Shown piece after piece: positions 44,751-57,868 of a DNA stretch of 64,000 nucleotides. Every line of letters starts with the position of its first letter. Position 1 is the first letter of the stretch. The DNA lies in contig CM048842.1 of the NCBI GenBank assembly GCA_026545765.1, positions 67,184,371 to 67,248,370 on the forward strand, in the 5' to 3' direction. The DNA is from Plantago major. Its lineage: Eukaryota; Streptophyta; Magnoliopsida; Lamiales; Plantaginaceae. A program made the position numbers and the translations under genes. The notes under the pieces were generated by a model that saw only the letters and a list, made by a program, of their open reading frames with translations, did no database searches and had not been told where the DNA came from.

Positions 44751-45860
44751 AGAAGTGTCATCCTAATGACCCGCGCAGAATCCTCCCTGGCAAACCCCAA
44801 CGGAAAGATGTTCCTTGTGAGCACGGAAAGAAACTGGATGACCGATATATTCCGTTACCTCAAGGATGGTACCTTACCTGTGGATCCTAGAGAGGCCAGG
44901 AAGATTCAATGTCGAGCTAACAGATACTTTATTTTGGGAGAAGATCTCTACAAAAGATCCTACAGCGGAACTCACTTGAGATGCCTAGATCCTCAAGAGG
45001 CGAAAATTACGGTGGAAGAGATCCACGCCGGAAGTTGTGGAAGCCATTCTGGAGGAAGGACTTTGGCACAAAAGATCATAAGGCAAGGATACTATTGGCC
45101 AACCATCGACATGGATGCTGCCAACACCGCCCGCGCCTGTGAAGACTGCCAATACTATGCCAACATACCACACCGTCCGACCAACCCTATGATTCCGTCA
45201 ATCATAGCTTGCCCATTTGATCAATGGGGCATAGACATCGTTGGTCCCTTTCCACGAGGAACGCATCAGAAGAAGTTCTTGATAGTGGCAGTAGAGTACT
45301 TCACTAAGTGGGTCGAAGCTGAAGCAGTGTCAACCATCACCGAAAGCAGAGTTCGGACATTCATCTGGAAGAACATCATCTGCCGGTTTGGACTCCCACG
45401 AGTGTTAGTTTCAGATAATGGAGCACAATTTTCTGGGTCAAGGAGTGGCTTATCCTTCAAAATAGAACAACGCTTTACTTGGCCACCCCAAGCCAATGGT
45501 CGTGGAAGCCACCAACAAGACCATAGTCAAAATTCGGAGAAAAGGTTGAGAACTTCCCAAGACAACATTGGATGATCTTGACGCGCCTTTGGGCGCATCG
45601 AACGACGTTCAATCGCCACACAAGAAACACCTTTCTCCTTGGTCTATGGGTCCGAGGTCATCCCTCGGAGAGTAGTGGCAACCCAGAATCCAGAATACAA
45701 CCCACCGGTGATAATGAGCTCGCAAGGATCTATGACCTTGAGCTCCTTCAAGACAAGCGATAAGGCATCGCCAACATCCTTGTACCAAGCCATGACCGCC
45801 GAGCCTATAATAAACGTGTCTTCCCAAGGACATACAAGTTGGAGACCTAGTCCTTAGAAG
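44750..45860 (+). pseudogene. Tat element integrase region
   Basis: A His/Cys zinc region (HAGSCGSHSGGRTLAQKI..., CEDCQYYAN, about 45020-45160) is followed by the rve core (DQWGIDIVGPFP with its Asp near 45230, and VSDNGAQF near 45415). This is a fossil of the enzyme that inserts the element. It is broken. Confidence 0.85.
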
Positions 45861-48459
45861 AGCGATATACTAAGTCATGGGGAAACTGAAACCAAGTGGG
45901 AAGGACCGTACAAGGTTCTTGGTGCAAGAGTTAATGGAAGCTTTGAGCTAGAAGATGAACAAGGCGGGCCTTGAAGAGAACTTGGAATGCCAAGAATCTC
46001 CAAAAGTTTTACACTTAGAGAAGTATGGCAACGATCACACCTTCCTCTATCTTGTCGACTTTTTTTGTGTTTGTTTTTGAAAAAGGCCTTGAAGCCCTCA
46101 AGTTGTAAGTCGATTTCACAAATCAATACAATCGCGATTTCATAAACATTGTTGATAATCATGTCCTCGAAGATATTTAACTACTCGATCCGAATCTAGA
46201 TCATACATTGATCCGGATCGGACTAACACAATCAAAAGGTCCGACCTTCACAAAGGCAAGTACGCTTTTATTAAAACAAGGCAGTTTACAAGGTCAGGTC
46301 CAAGTGCCTAATCAAGCTAACAAAACAAGCTCCTACTCATCTCTTTTCTACTATTACAACGAAGCTTCCTAATTAACCCCGAGCTACCAAACCAAACCCC
46401 ATCCGAACACCATCACCGTGATTCAGAGGCGCTCAAGGAAGAAGGAACTATACCATCCGAACTCGATTGCTTACGGCGAGGTTTCAAAGCCTTGGACGAT
46501 CCAAAGTTTAACAAAGAACGGACTATGTAACCTAGGCCATTCATTGATTCCAGAAGGATACTTCATCACTTCAATGATGAAAGCTCATAATCGACCATCC
46601 AGATCGCATCATACCAAATACTACGAACACACCCCAGATTCAACAGATTTGGAAAGCGACCAGGATTATCCGGATCAACACAAGTCACTCAAGGCTCCGT
46701 TGGTCCGAGTCCCAACAAGACGCATTGTCAGGGATTCCGTTCAGAATTGTAAGTCGCTCCCTCGAGCCTTCAATTCTGGAACAAAGCCACCGACAAAACC
46801 AAGCTGCTTGGACGAAAGACCTTAGGTGCAAGACAAACGAGTCACCAAAAAGGTTACTCCCGAAGGTCCTCAATGATCCGACTCCAAACAAACTCAGCAT
46901 TGTTAGGGACCCCATTCCAAAATTGCAAATAGCTCCCTCGAGCCTTCAATCATGGAAATGCAGTCACCAACAAAACCAAACCGCTCGAATACACATCCTC
47001 AAGGACGAGCTAATAGACCTACTCAAAGTGATACTTCTCCCTCCATCCGAGAAACGAGCAACTAGACACAACAGGATTGGTAGAAAGCCTTCCAACATTT
47101 CGGGCGGTTTCTTACGACCGAACCACGAAATACTGGAAGGGATTCTATCAAACCAATTCTGCCGACTTGTCGCCCCCCGGGCGCATAACCAGAGCGGATT
47201 GCCTCGGACGCATTGAGATTCAAAACCATTTGAAGATCCCCGAACCATCCAGCTAATCTACCTCTCCGGGGCTAAAAGTCACGAATATAGACCACAGCCC
47301 CGGAGAAAGAAGATTAGCCTGACGATCAGAGGAATTGATTGGCAGAAAACTTTAGGCCTCACTAAGACGGACCATATCCTCAAGATCCGTGTCTTCCGAG
47401 CAAACTAATTTCCACGACTCTCACCAAGAACCGGGTAGACTTATCAAGCATCGGAGAAACCCTTGGACGAGATCACGCGAGAGTAATCGCATAAACATGC
47501 TCACCGGCCGGACTCGAGCTCCGGACCTTTGATTACTATAAAAGGCGCGATGTCTTAATCAAAAGCCGCATAAAGGTGAGTATATATAGAGAGAGAAGAC
47601 CAATTGAAGCGGACACGTGCCCCATATTCACAGGAGATGGGTCACATGGGCCTAGCTCTTGACTTCCATCGCCCAACCCAACAATCCATCCACACGGCCG
47701 AAAGCATACCGATGCTACTCACTCGGATGTACCAAGCTGGGACTAACATAACAACATCCGTTAACGGTGATTCAGACAGACACCTCAGACTTGATACTGA
47801 TCGACTTTTCACTATCTCACAAGTCTGCATGACTCGGAAAGACACACCAAGTCAACGTCCGAATCGTCTTAACTTGTCACGATACAAGGAGGTTCTTGTT
47901 CTCGAAAGCCTGACCACTCTAAGACGTGGCTCCGAACCGTTCGTGATCCAGTTTATTTCTATTATAGCTTCCGATTCGGATGGGAACAACGATTGATCAT
48001 CCCCAAGACCCAGAAGGCAAATTTGAATCAGGCAAACTAATGTCCTGGCGGTATGGATCTCAAAGGTCCGAACCCATTATCCAAGTCTACGAGAGTTGAT
48101 GAGTTACTAAGCAAATACGAAATTAAACGTGCAAGGATGGAAACAGCAACAATAGTATATCAGCAACAAAAATAGTTCCGAGCCATCAAAGGACCCGAAC
48201 CAATACCATTCATCAAAGATAAGTATATGTTTGTACAAACAAAAGATGATGGACAAAAACGACAAACATTTCTTTTTGGCGGAGGCACCTATTACAAAAA
48301 TCCGGCATACCCGTCTTCACGCCTTTCGGACGACGAACTAGGTTATGACGAGAGGCCGCCGTATCCTTCTCCGGAGGCGCTTGACCTCGCATTGGCTATC
48401 CTCCGTGCTCTCGAGCCTCAACCTCTTTCAGAAGGCCGGACACTCCATCGTCGAGGTCG

Positions 48460-51266
48460 CGATCAAAGCCTCGACAGCCCGGCAAAGTCACCGCCTCGCC
48501 AGTGCTCCAAATGGTCCTCCAAAGGAACGAAAACACTAGACATGAGCACCCGAGACGAAGGATGGGAGATACGGACCGTGATTGTACTTCTTGCCCTCCG
48601 ACTCGTCGCAAACCAGCTCCACAAATTCACATTTGAGCAAATCCTCGTCCAAAACACCCTCCGGAGCGAAGTCCGAGCCATCTCCATTTTTAAAGGCGGA
48701 TACCTCCTCAGCCTCCAAGTTACAATCGTCGGTGCACCTAACCTTTCCTCCACATCGCTCCATACCATCAAACCCATCTTGCCGGGCCTCATCATACTTT
48801 GACTCGAGCAAGAACTTGTAGGAGTCTGAATCAAGGAAATCTTGGACAGCCCTTGTCCGGACTCCCCGAAGCTCTTTCAGCATCTTATCCTTGAAAGTCC
48901 GAGAGACGGCCACGAAATCGTCCAAACTATCTTGGTGCACTTTTAAATCAGCCTCCAAAGACAGAATGGCACTTTTCATCTTGGCGCCTCCGACTGGCCT
49001 CTTGTTTAGCAACTATAGCCTTCTTCAAAGGCCCGAAGTCAGGTAACCGGACGCTTCGATCGCCTCGGCAGCCTCAAATTGCTAGATCTTCTTCCAGGGT
49101 AGCTCTCCGAGCAGCCACCAAGGAGCATGCTTCAACAGCAATAGCAAGCTAAAAACAAAAACGGAACATCGGAAGCATTAGATACCTCCGAATCACAGAA
49201 AGATGCGAAACCAACGGAAAGCTTAAACTCACTTTGCGCTGAGCGGCAGTTAACTCCGCAATCCGCTCTAGCTCAAGGCAAGAACCAACCGAGCCACTTC
49301 AAAGATCCGACTCAGCCCGAGCCTCGCCCACCTTTCCTTTGCCCTTCTTGGGAGGATTCGGACCTTCTAAGAGCGCTTTTCAGAGTCAGCTCGATCCGCT
49401 TATGGAGGATCTCGCGACACGGATCTCGGAGGCTTCTTTGAGCCCTTAGTTGCACCACCTTACCCTTGTCCGAGTAGGGATGGTTTGGGCCTCTTCGCAA
49501 AGCAGCCTCTCGAGACTCCTCCACTCGGAACATAGCAAAGATTTCGGCTCGTTCATTGGAAGAACGGTGGAGGTCTTGATAACTGGTCCGAGAACCCTCG
49601 CTAACTCCTTCACAAGCAGCGTTCTGTTGACGCTTCAGCTCCCGCATGGTCGACATCGTATACTCGAACCAAAAAGCTGCACATCCGAATCACAATAAGT
49701 TGCCAGATACAAAGGAATCTACAAATGATAATCATATAGTCGACAAACAGACAACCGACTCGGACAACCAACCAGAGGCAGAGAGAAACCACTTACTCAA
49801 ATCCTCCATGTTGTCACAAAAACTTGGCTCGGACAAGCCGGCCAAGAAAGGCAGAGGCTGACATATCAGACCTCGGAAAAAGTACTTCTCCGGCTCTTGA
49901 CTCCGGTGGAACGCTTGCATCTACAAGGGGATGTTCCGTGCCGGTGGCTTCCAATCTGGCAGATTACCCCGGAAGAACTTCTTCTCAAAATTCCACTTGG
50001 GCCTCTCCGCTTCGGATTGCCCGGGCTTCAGCGCCGGACGGACAAAAATGTACCTCTTGAACCATTGGATTCCCAATGAGGACAAGGGATCAACAAAAAA
50101 TGTGTATGCCTGGCGACATACGAATGTATAAAACCAAGTGTTCCTACTACTTACACTAATGTTAAACAATTTACGGAAATTGTCGAAGGTGAGCGGGATG
50201 CCTTTATATTTACATAACACTCCGAAGCACATCAAATTTCCGAGGGAGTTGGGGATGATCTGGTGCGGACTCAAGCCCATGCTGTTCAAAATCTCCAGAA
50301 ACTCGGACGATACCGGTAGCCGCCATCCGCAATGGAGACTTATCTCATAGACAGACATGTAGCCCGGAGGCGGATTATAGAAAGCATGAGATTCGTCCGG
50401 GATAAGAATCTCCACACACTCCGGGATCTCATATCTCCTCCGGAGCTCATCCACTTCATCGGCTCGGATGGTTGAGGCACAAGTAGTGAGTACCATCTTC
50501 ATTCAACTCGCCCCGGATCGGGGTGAGTGACTGGTCTCTAGACCGGGAACTTCACTTGAAAACGTCCTCACCCTTCCTCGGCCTCTCCGGACGCTCTTCC
50601 TCGGCCCACCGCCGACTCGCCGTGAAGTTTCCACATGGAGCACATTAGCGGATGGCTCGCACCTTTTCCTCCTCGGAACCGTAATCCTCGCCCAGACACC
50701 TTCTTACGCCTCATCTTCCTCGGATGAGGACGCTAACTCTACAATCCCTAATAGGCGCAAGAACTTGCACACGATCCTCCTCACCCTCTTCGAAGATGCT
50801 CAAATTGGGAGGTGCTTCCGAAGTATCATGCACTTCCTCGATAGTTGGCACCTGTGGATCCGGAACGAACGGGACTCGATTAGGATTACTCCTAAAGTTA
50901 TAACCTAGGTGCGAATTAAAGCACGGATCTCTACCGGAAGTTCGATTCTCGCCACCGACCAGGCGACGAGTTCCTATAACTCATGAGCTTGTCTCTTGAG
51001 CCGCCATAATAACTCGCATATGCGACACTCGCAGTAATCCGGACGCCTCGGAGGACCGAATCGAACAACTAACCAAGTAAGGAACTTACCTCGGGCTCTT
51101 CCCGACTCGGATGGGGCGCTTGCTCCACCTCCAGCACTTCGTCATCATCCATGATCTCAATCTCCTCGGAGCTATCGGTTAAGGATATCGCCTCGGAGTC
51201 ATATCCCTCAGCCTCGGATCGATTTTGGCTATCACTCTCGGACATCCTAGGGAAAGGAGAAAGCAA
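48460..51266 (-). pseudogene. Antisense extra ORF region of the Tat element (Transposase_28-like)
   Basis: On the strand opposite to gag-pol, pieces of one or more proteins can be read: an acidic start (SDSQNRSEAEGYDSEAISL near 51240), a body near 50500-49920 (EILIPDESHAFYNPPPGYMS, VYEISLHCGWRLPVSSEFLE, NSMGLSPHQIIPNSLGNLM) and a helical part near 49010-48540. The body resembles the 'putative gypsy-type transposon' domain found as an antisense ORF in Tat/Retand elements. Its role is not settled in the literature as I know it. It is broken. The flanking 45860-48460 and 51270-52340 stretches are GC-richer non-coding element sequence. Confidence 0.6.
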
Positions 51267-52339
51267 TATCGTAAACTTTAAGATGGCAGTCCGAGAGGTC
51301 GTTTATGTATATTAAAGTGGCCAACTCAAAGCCAAAACTAGCAGCTTACTCGGCACAGTTAGTTCAGAGTCAGTACTACACTTATTCGATGTTAGTCAAC
51401 ATCAAATACGTATTGGTTATCAACTATACTACACATCATAAGCATACATCCGAGTAACTTGAAGATGAAAGACAACAGAGATGATTTAATCATAAGACGA
51501 GACAAGTAAACTTACTTGGACTCGGATGATTAGAAAGAAGTGACTTGACTCTGAACAAGATCACACGCTTCGAACCGCTCCTTGCTCGCTTCGGATTGCT
51601 GGTAGTTGCTTCGGATGTACTCGGAATGCAAAAATTATCTCTCTAAACGATGAGAAATGAACCGGCCAACCCCTCTATTTATAGAGGGCCATATTGGGAA
51701 CTCCAACCGTCGCGATTTTTCGGATTTAATCTCCACCGTCGATCAAGAACCATCCAACGGTATAGTACAATTATACCAAGTGAAATGACGAATGGGTACA
51801 ACAAATTTACCTCTTGGATAGATGAATACAACAACTCTCCCTCTCTCGGGCGACAAACAACACGAGAGCTCCGGAGTATCATCTTCTCGGACGCCTAACG
51901 GCTTTCCAGTCCCATATACTTCGTCCACACAAGGAACCTCGTATACTCGAGCGATTACCCTTCGGACCTTCCCGCAACCACAGAGCCTGGTTCGGACGGG
52001 ACACACACCTACGGTCCGCCACCGTAGCTCATCAAAGGTACACTACCGATGTTCGGAGCCTAAACTTAGTCTCCATTACAAATACCCTTTTTTCTTTTTT
52101 CTTCACCTCGTTGCCCTTCGGACCTACTCCCTCGGATGGCAACGATGTTTTAGAAAAAGAAAAAAGGGGGGGGGAAGTGAGACTAAGTCAATGGCCACAC
52201 GAAGTACGGAGTACATCTTTTTTCAACGGGATCGAAACGGATTGGACTGGAGAACGGATTCTTTTCCTCAAAACAGCTTCCCAAACCAATAGTTCCACAA
52301 CTATCTTCTACTAAGATACTTGGAAACTAGGGGGACATA

Positions 52340-53295
52340 TGTTGATACGGAAATATGTCCAATCCGTCATAAAGGACCTAGGAACGAATCCTAAGGCGTC
52401 CTAAGTCATCCAAAGGATCCGAGGCACTTTAGTCCGAGCCAGTGGTCCGATCCGGGCAGACCATCCATGGTCCGACCCACCCTAAAATAAAGGGACAAAG
52501 GATTTGGACCTGCAAGGCCCGACCCGGAACCCTAGGTCCGACCCACCTTGGTCCGAGCCTCCCTGGGAAAGGAGCATAAGTCAAGACTCTCCGACCTAAG
52601 GACTCCGATACGGATGTCAACTCGGATCCAGCATGACCATCTCACAAAGCAACCAAGCAAATGGGCACCAAAGAGTGAGGTGTCCGAACCCAGGAGCTCC
52701 GAATCGGAAGAGTCGGACAGACAGGAGAACTTCCTCAGCTGACGACCAGGCGCTGTCCGGATCAGGCATCCGGACCGACCTCTCCGAACCTGGGATCTCG
52801 GCAGACTCTGTCACATCCTCAAAAACTCTTCCAATAATGACCAAACTACCCCTAAAGCCCAAGATGGCATGGGCTAAAACTTCATTATTGGGCTATGGGC
52901 CTCATCTTAGCATTGGTGGCTCAATCCTAGCCGTACACATGGCGCAATCCTAGCAAGGCCTTCCATTTCAATGGTAGCCTATAAATAAGGCACATATCCC
53001 AATAAGCAAGGCACTTCAAGTAAGTCACTTCGAACAAGTCTTCTCGCTAGACACATCACGAGCATTATATAGAGCTGATCCTCAGTCACTCTCGAGTAAA
53101 GTCTCATCCCGGTTTGACACTTAGCAAACCGGGCACCAACCCCCCCCCCCCCCCACTCAAGTGTGCAGGTCCTTGCCGGAGTAGTTGGCAGCTGGTTCTT
53201 ACGCTTCGGTCCTCACCTAGCAAGGAGCCTCTTATCTTGGCACCATTTGGAAGAGTCAAATAAATCTAAGTGATTGGGGAGTTACACCCTCAGCA
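52340..53295 (+). repeat. 3' LTR of the Tat element
   Basis: It is the direct-repeat partner of 39031-39957, follows a purine-rich tract and ends CCCTCAGCA before the duplication TGTAC. A C15 tract lies at 53140-53154, where the other LTR has only a short C run. Confidence 0.92.
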
Positions 53296-53720
53296 TGTAC
53301 CAAGTACTAACCGAGAGGAACAAGAACGGGCCAAAATCTTACGTGGATGCTTTATGATTTAAAATTATAATGAACAATCCTAAAGAAATGGAATGCTCTT
53401 TGATTTAAAAAAGTGGCAGTTCTTAGTTCTGGAGAAAGTTGTTAGCCCCATAACGTGGACATCGACGAGATGGAATTGTCGACAAGTAGCAAAAACCGTA
53501 CGGATAATTAAACACAATCTCGGGCTTTATTTTGTGGGACAATTTGTTTAGTTTTATCATCCCTTTAATTTTAGTTACATATTTAAATTAATCAAATCAA
53601 ATCTTATCATCTATATTCTATTTTAGTTTGTTACGAACTAAATCTATATGTATACATAACCCTACACGAATTGCAGCAGACTAGAATTATTAAATTTCAT
53701 TTCATAATACTACCATACTC

Positions 53721-53850
53721 AATGGCTAGCGCGTCAAGAATGCGTATGATCGGTTTCAGCCCCATGGACAATCTGCCAGACTAGATAGTCATTACCATCA
53801 TGGAGAAACTTGCATGTCAGTCTCCAAACACATGGGCAAATGCAAGCAGC
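53721..53850 (+). pseudogene. F-box-like N-terminal fragment
   Basis: From an ATG at 53721 the frame reads MASASRMRMIGFSPMDNLPD, a stop, then IVITIMEKLACQSPNTWANA. The LPD..V..I..KLA..SP..W.NA pattern resembles the F-box motif of small plant F-box proteins. Only about 45 residues remain and one stop interrupts them. The 53850-54230 stretch that follows has no gene; a 22-bp word (CAACTCTATATTGGGTCCTT-like) occurs twice, near 53932 and 53979. Confidence 0.4.
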
Positions 53851-54235
53851 AGGTACTATTCTTCAATCCGGTTGATTAGAATCACGTTCCATATGTAAAC
53901 AAAAGTCATGGCTCAGTTTATTGAATTCACGCAACTCTATATTGGGTCTTTAAACAATGTGTCCTTCATGCCGTGCCAACTCTATATTGGGTCCTTAAAA
54001 TTTTCTCAAATGTTTACCTCAATTGTTGTTGGGTCCTTACAATTCAAGGCTCTGTTTCCATGTAAACAAAATCAACTCAAGAGAGTCCATATTTGAGTTA
54101 TTACGTTATTCTTATTAAATATTAAAACAAGCTTGGAGAACATAAGGATGTGTTTAAGAAGATACGCATTGATGCATCGTTTAACATTCCCAGACCATTT
54201 CTTTTCAAGCTCCTAAAATCAAACAACTCAGAATC

Positions 54236-56565
54236 GATATTGCGACAATCTTTGGTTAGAAGGTCCTAGATATATGGTGTAGAACTTCAAAGGCACTATG
54301 GCCATCTGCAAGAGTATAGGATATCCCAAACTATTCATCACATTCACTTGCAATTCCAAATGGCCTGAGATAACACGCTCTGCCGAATCGATGGGTTTAT
54401 GACTGGAGGATAGACCTGATGTTATGAGTCGTGTCTTCAAAATGAAGTTGGACCAGCTTATAAAAGACTTGAAGATAGAAAACGTGTTTAGCAAGGCAGT
54501 CGGAGGTAACTATCTATAAATATAGTTTCTTTTATTTATTAATTTGTTAATCAATTAATGTCATAACTTGAATTTAATTGATTATTACTATATTAACTTT
54601 CCAGTCGTCTACACCATTGAATTTAAAAAAACACAGTCTTCCTCATGCACATATACTACTATGGGTTGATCGAGCGGATCGAAATATGTCTGCAAGTTCT
54701 ATAGATGATTTCATCGGTGCTGAGATATCGGATAAGGATCTCAATTCGGAGCTGTACAAAGTTGTATCTGAGTACATGGTGCATGGTCCTTGCAGACCAT
54801 TGAATTCAACTTTACCTTGCATGCACGATGGCAAGAAATGCTCTAAGAAATTTTCAAAGTCGTTTAATGAGCGCACTATATTTGATGGAAATGACTGTCC
54901 TATTTATAGGAGGCGTGATACCGACGCCACTATCAAGAAGAATGGCAATATATTGATAGCAGGTGCAATTTATAACTACTTATCAATACTTAAGTATTAA
55001 ATTATATTCCATTTATCTTTATCTAACTTGATTCACACGTGTATTTAGAAATAATAAGTTGTTTCACTATCCCTTAATAGGTTTATTGTTTCGTACAATC
55101 CCTTCCTGATGATGAAGTACCAGGCTCACATAAATGTTGAATGGTGCAATAAGACCAATTCAATTAAGTATCTGTTCAAGTATGTCAACAAGGGTGTGAA
55201 TAGATTGACACAAAATTAACAGTTGATAATGAGGTGAAGGATTATGTTGACTGCGGGTACGTATCTACATGTGAGGTTGTATGGCGTATTATGGGTTATG
55301 ATATCTATTACAGAGATCCACCCGTTGAGCATTTATCATTTCATATGGAAGGTGAACAGTCAGTCACATTCAAGGATGGTGATCTCATAACAGATTTATT
55401 GGAAAAGCATACCGTTGTCGAGACAAAGTTCCTTACATGGATGGAGTTCAACAAACATAATCCCGAGGCAGTATGTATCTATATTAAGAGTTCCCCAGGC
55501 ATTACGTGTGGGATCCTAGAGGCAAAACATGTAGAAATAGGAAGAATTTCAACAATAAAGTTAGAAGAATATACCATGTTCTAATTAAGACCGGTCCACC
55601 ACTATATTTCATGCGGGTAATGTTGAATCACATAAGGGATGCCACTTGCTATGAGGATTTGTGGACCGTGGATGGTGTTGTTCATCCAACATACCGCGAT
55701 GCATGCTACGCTTTGGGACTGCTCGATGACGACAAGGAATATATCCATGCTATTAAGGAAGCAAGTTTCTGGGGTTCCGGATGCTTCCTTCGACATTTGT
55801 TCTCCATGCTCCTCAAGTCTGATAGTATGTCTAGGCTTGTTCATGTTTGGGAGAATACATGAGAGTATCTATCTGATGACATCCAGTACATCATGCGAAG
55901 GAAGTTGAATAATCCTAGTATAAATTTCAATATTGTATTCGAATTGCTTTTTTTACGATAAAGTTTATATATTATTAAATATGCTCACTTTGTTAGGGCT
56001 CGAGTTGAATGAAGAACAATTGATGAAATTTGCTCTTGATAAGATTGAAGAGTTCCTTTCGAGGAACGGCTTCAGCTTGAGTCAGATTGAAGGTATGCCC
56101 ATGCCCGACAGTGTAGTCATAGATAGTGGTATGAATAATTTGATACTTGAAGAAATGTCGTACGATGTTGATGATATGATTGAGCAGCACAACCGTTTGT
56201 ATCCGTCTCTCACTGATGAGCAAAGGACTGTGTACCATACTATCATGGGTGCAGTCGATTTTGGTAGTGGTGGAGTTTTCTTTATCTATGGTTATGGTGG
56301 CACTGGAAAGACATTTTTGTGGTAGACACTGTGTTCTGCATTACGTGGTAGACATGATATTGTTCTCCCAGTTGCATTGAGTGGTATAGCTTCTCTACTT
56401 CTTCCTGTTGGCCATACTGGACACTCCAGATTCAGTATTCCTTTGCAGGTCGATGAAGCTACTACTTGCAGTAGGATAACTCCAGGCAGCGATCTTACAG
56501 GACTCTTAAAGAATATAAGATTAATAATCTGGGATGAGGCGCCGATGACTAATAAGGCTCTGTTC
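54236..56565 (+). pseudogene. Helitron Rep/PIF1 helicase gene, broken
   Basis: A degraded Helitron protein: an upstream Rep part (PRYMVQNF-like, ICKSIGYPKLFITFTCNSKW near 54290-54360), then the Rep HUH motif LPHAHILLW (near 54635), RPLNSTLPCMHDGKKCSKKF, then YVDCGYVSTCEVVWRIMGYD and GIYYRDPPVEHLSFH-like sequence (55240-55350), then the PIF1-type helicase with Walker A (YGYGGTGKTFLW, near 56287-56322) and Walker B (IIWDEAPM, near 56525). Helitrons move as rolling-circle DNA. Several stops and frame changes (for example after GTGKTFLW) and intron-like gaps show it is dead. It is cut off at about 56565, before the rest of the helicase. I could not find either terminus. Confidence 0.85.
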
Positions 56566-56634
56566 TCTTCAACTGAAAACTCATTCAGTTCAGTTCAGTT
56601 CATCTCGTCTTTAGTTCAGTTCATTAAATTCATA

Positions 56635-56651
56635 TTATTATTATTATTATT

Positions 56652-56708
<57 letters not shown>

Positions 56709-56724
56709 ATTATTATTATTATTA
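56635..56724. repeat. (TTA)n(TTG)n(TTA)n microsatellite
   Basis: A trinucleotide run, TTA then about 20 units of TTG then TTA, directly against the left edge of the second MULE. Confidence 0.92.
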
Positions 56725-57146
56725 GGGTCAATTACATATAGGCCCCCTGTTAGATTTTTATCTTGCAGATGACTACCACTTAGTTCAACAATTACATGCA
56801 AATCCTATTCGATACAAAACAATTACATCTAGGTCCACGAGTTTGACTTTTCGCGAACTTAAGCCAGGAAAAACCATATTTGCCCCTGTTCCAATTTCAG
56901 CTTTTCAAAATCACCAAATAGCCTTACCTAATGACTGATCATGTGAGAAGCACGTGAGGACTTCAATGTAATTGAATTAGATTTATCAAGTAGTCACTTG
57001 TAATAATTTAGTTACCGTTTTTTTCAAAAAAACTAGCCGTTGTAACTGATTTTTGGAGTGAATTATCAACTATATTTACCCATATTTACCCTAAAAACAG
57101 TCCAGTTTTGATCTTCATTTCATATTTTTTCAACTTACGACTTATT

Positions 57147-57608
57147 ATGCATTCATCGAGTGGTGATTTGTCGTGTGGTGTTATTCGTCCAATTTGTAAG
57201 AATGCAAATTGTAGTAAGCGAACGGTTCTATCAGTTAAGAAGTCTCAACCGCACGAGGAAAGATTTTATTGGGGCTGTCCTAAACATGGATGGTCGAAAT
57301 GGTGTCATGAACAAGAAAATGTGCAAACACAAGGTCGAGGAGATTTCATCCATGCCGAACTCTTATGCGAATATGTTCCACCACGACACATATGTACAAG
57401 GCAAGATATGACAATTCAAAGACAACAACAAGCCACAAGAGATGTACCTGTTGAAGAAATTAAGGATACAATGGTGCAAAGAGGAAAGAAGAAGAGAGTA
57501 CACAGCACAAATGAAGACAAGTATGGTATAATTAGGCACCTCATTTGCCTGAATCTGTTGTTGTTTTCTATGTACCTCATTGTGCAGATTTATAAAGCAT
57601 TCAACTAG
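57147..57608 (+). CDS. Tail-anchored GRF-like zinc-finger protein (GRF-3)
   Basis: An intact 153-residue frame. C17, C22, C44 and C53 (RPICKNANCSK, RFYWGCPKHGWSKWC) give a GRF-like finger with the RFY..CP signature, though the first pair spacing (C-x4-C) is wider than in GRF-1 and GRF-2 (C-x-C). A charged middle follows, with KRGKKKR-like basic residues (QRGKKKRVHS, about 112-121), then a C-terminal hydrophobic segment (LICLNLLLFSMYLIVQIY, about 131-148). I chose the second Met (57147) because the upstream part is hydrophobic leader not shared with the others; 57108 is also possible. It converges with the MULE-C transposase. Function unknown. Confidence 0.55.
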   Translation: MHSSSGDLSCGVIRPICKNANCSKRTVLSVKKSQPHEERFYWGCPKHGWSKWCHEQENVQTQGRGDFIHAELLCEYVPPRHICTRQDMTIQRQQQATRDVPVEEIKDTMVQRGKKKRVHSTNEDKYGIIRHLICLNLLLFSMYLIVQIYKAFN

Positions 57609-57868
57609 AATAGTAAGTAGACAAGTAGATTAGGAACTAGTAGATTGTATTGAACTTAATTCTCCATATTCAAGTTTCAATACAAATGATCAAGGCAAGT
57701 TTCAAAACTAATCAAATACATCCAAAAGCTAAACCAACAGATAAACTGTATGAGGAACACCAAACCAAGCACAAAAGCTACCAGTTTGCTATCAGTTTTG
57801 TGCATCAAAACCACCAAATCCATCCAAAAACAACTTAAACCTACACAACACAACAAAAACACATGCAT

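Larger units (their letters stand above)
39031..53295 (+). mobile_element. Ty3/Gypsy retrotransposon, Tat lineage (Retand-like), structurally complete fossil
   Basis: Two direct LTRs (39031-39957 and 52340-53295) frame 12.4 kb of internal sequence, and the 5-bp target duplication TGTAC stands at 39026-39030 and 53296-53300. Parts in order: a PBS-like TTGGCGTCGTGGG just after the first LTR, gag, protease, reverse transcriptase, RNase H, a second RNase H of the archaeal type, integrase, a long 3' region with antisense ORFs, and a purine tract (AAACTAGGGGGACAT) before the second LTR. The dual RNase H and antisense extra ORF are known marks of the Tat group. The structure is whole but the coding sequence is broken, roughly six to ten times. 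The LTRs share long identical blocks with some small length differences, suggesting a fairly young insertion; I did not compute a divergence. Confidence 0.93.

Noticed and set aside
56616-56801. Poly-Asn protein on the minus strand
   Set aside because: Translation of the TTG/TTA microsatellite.
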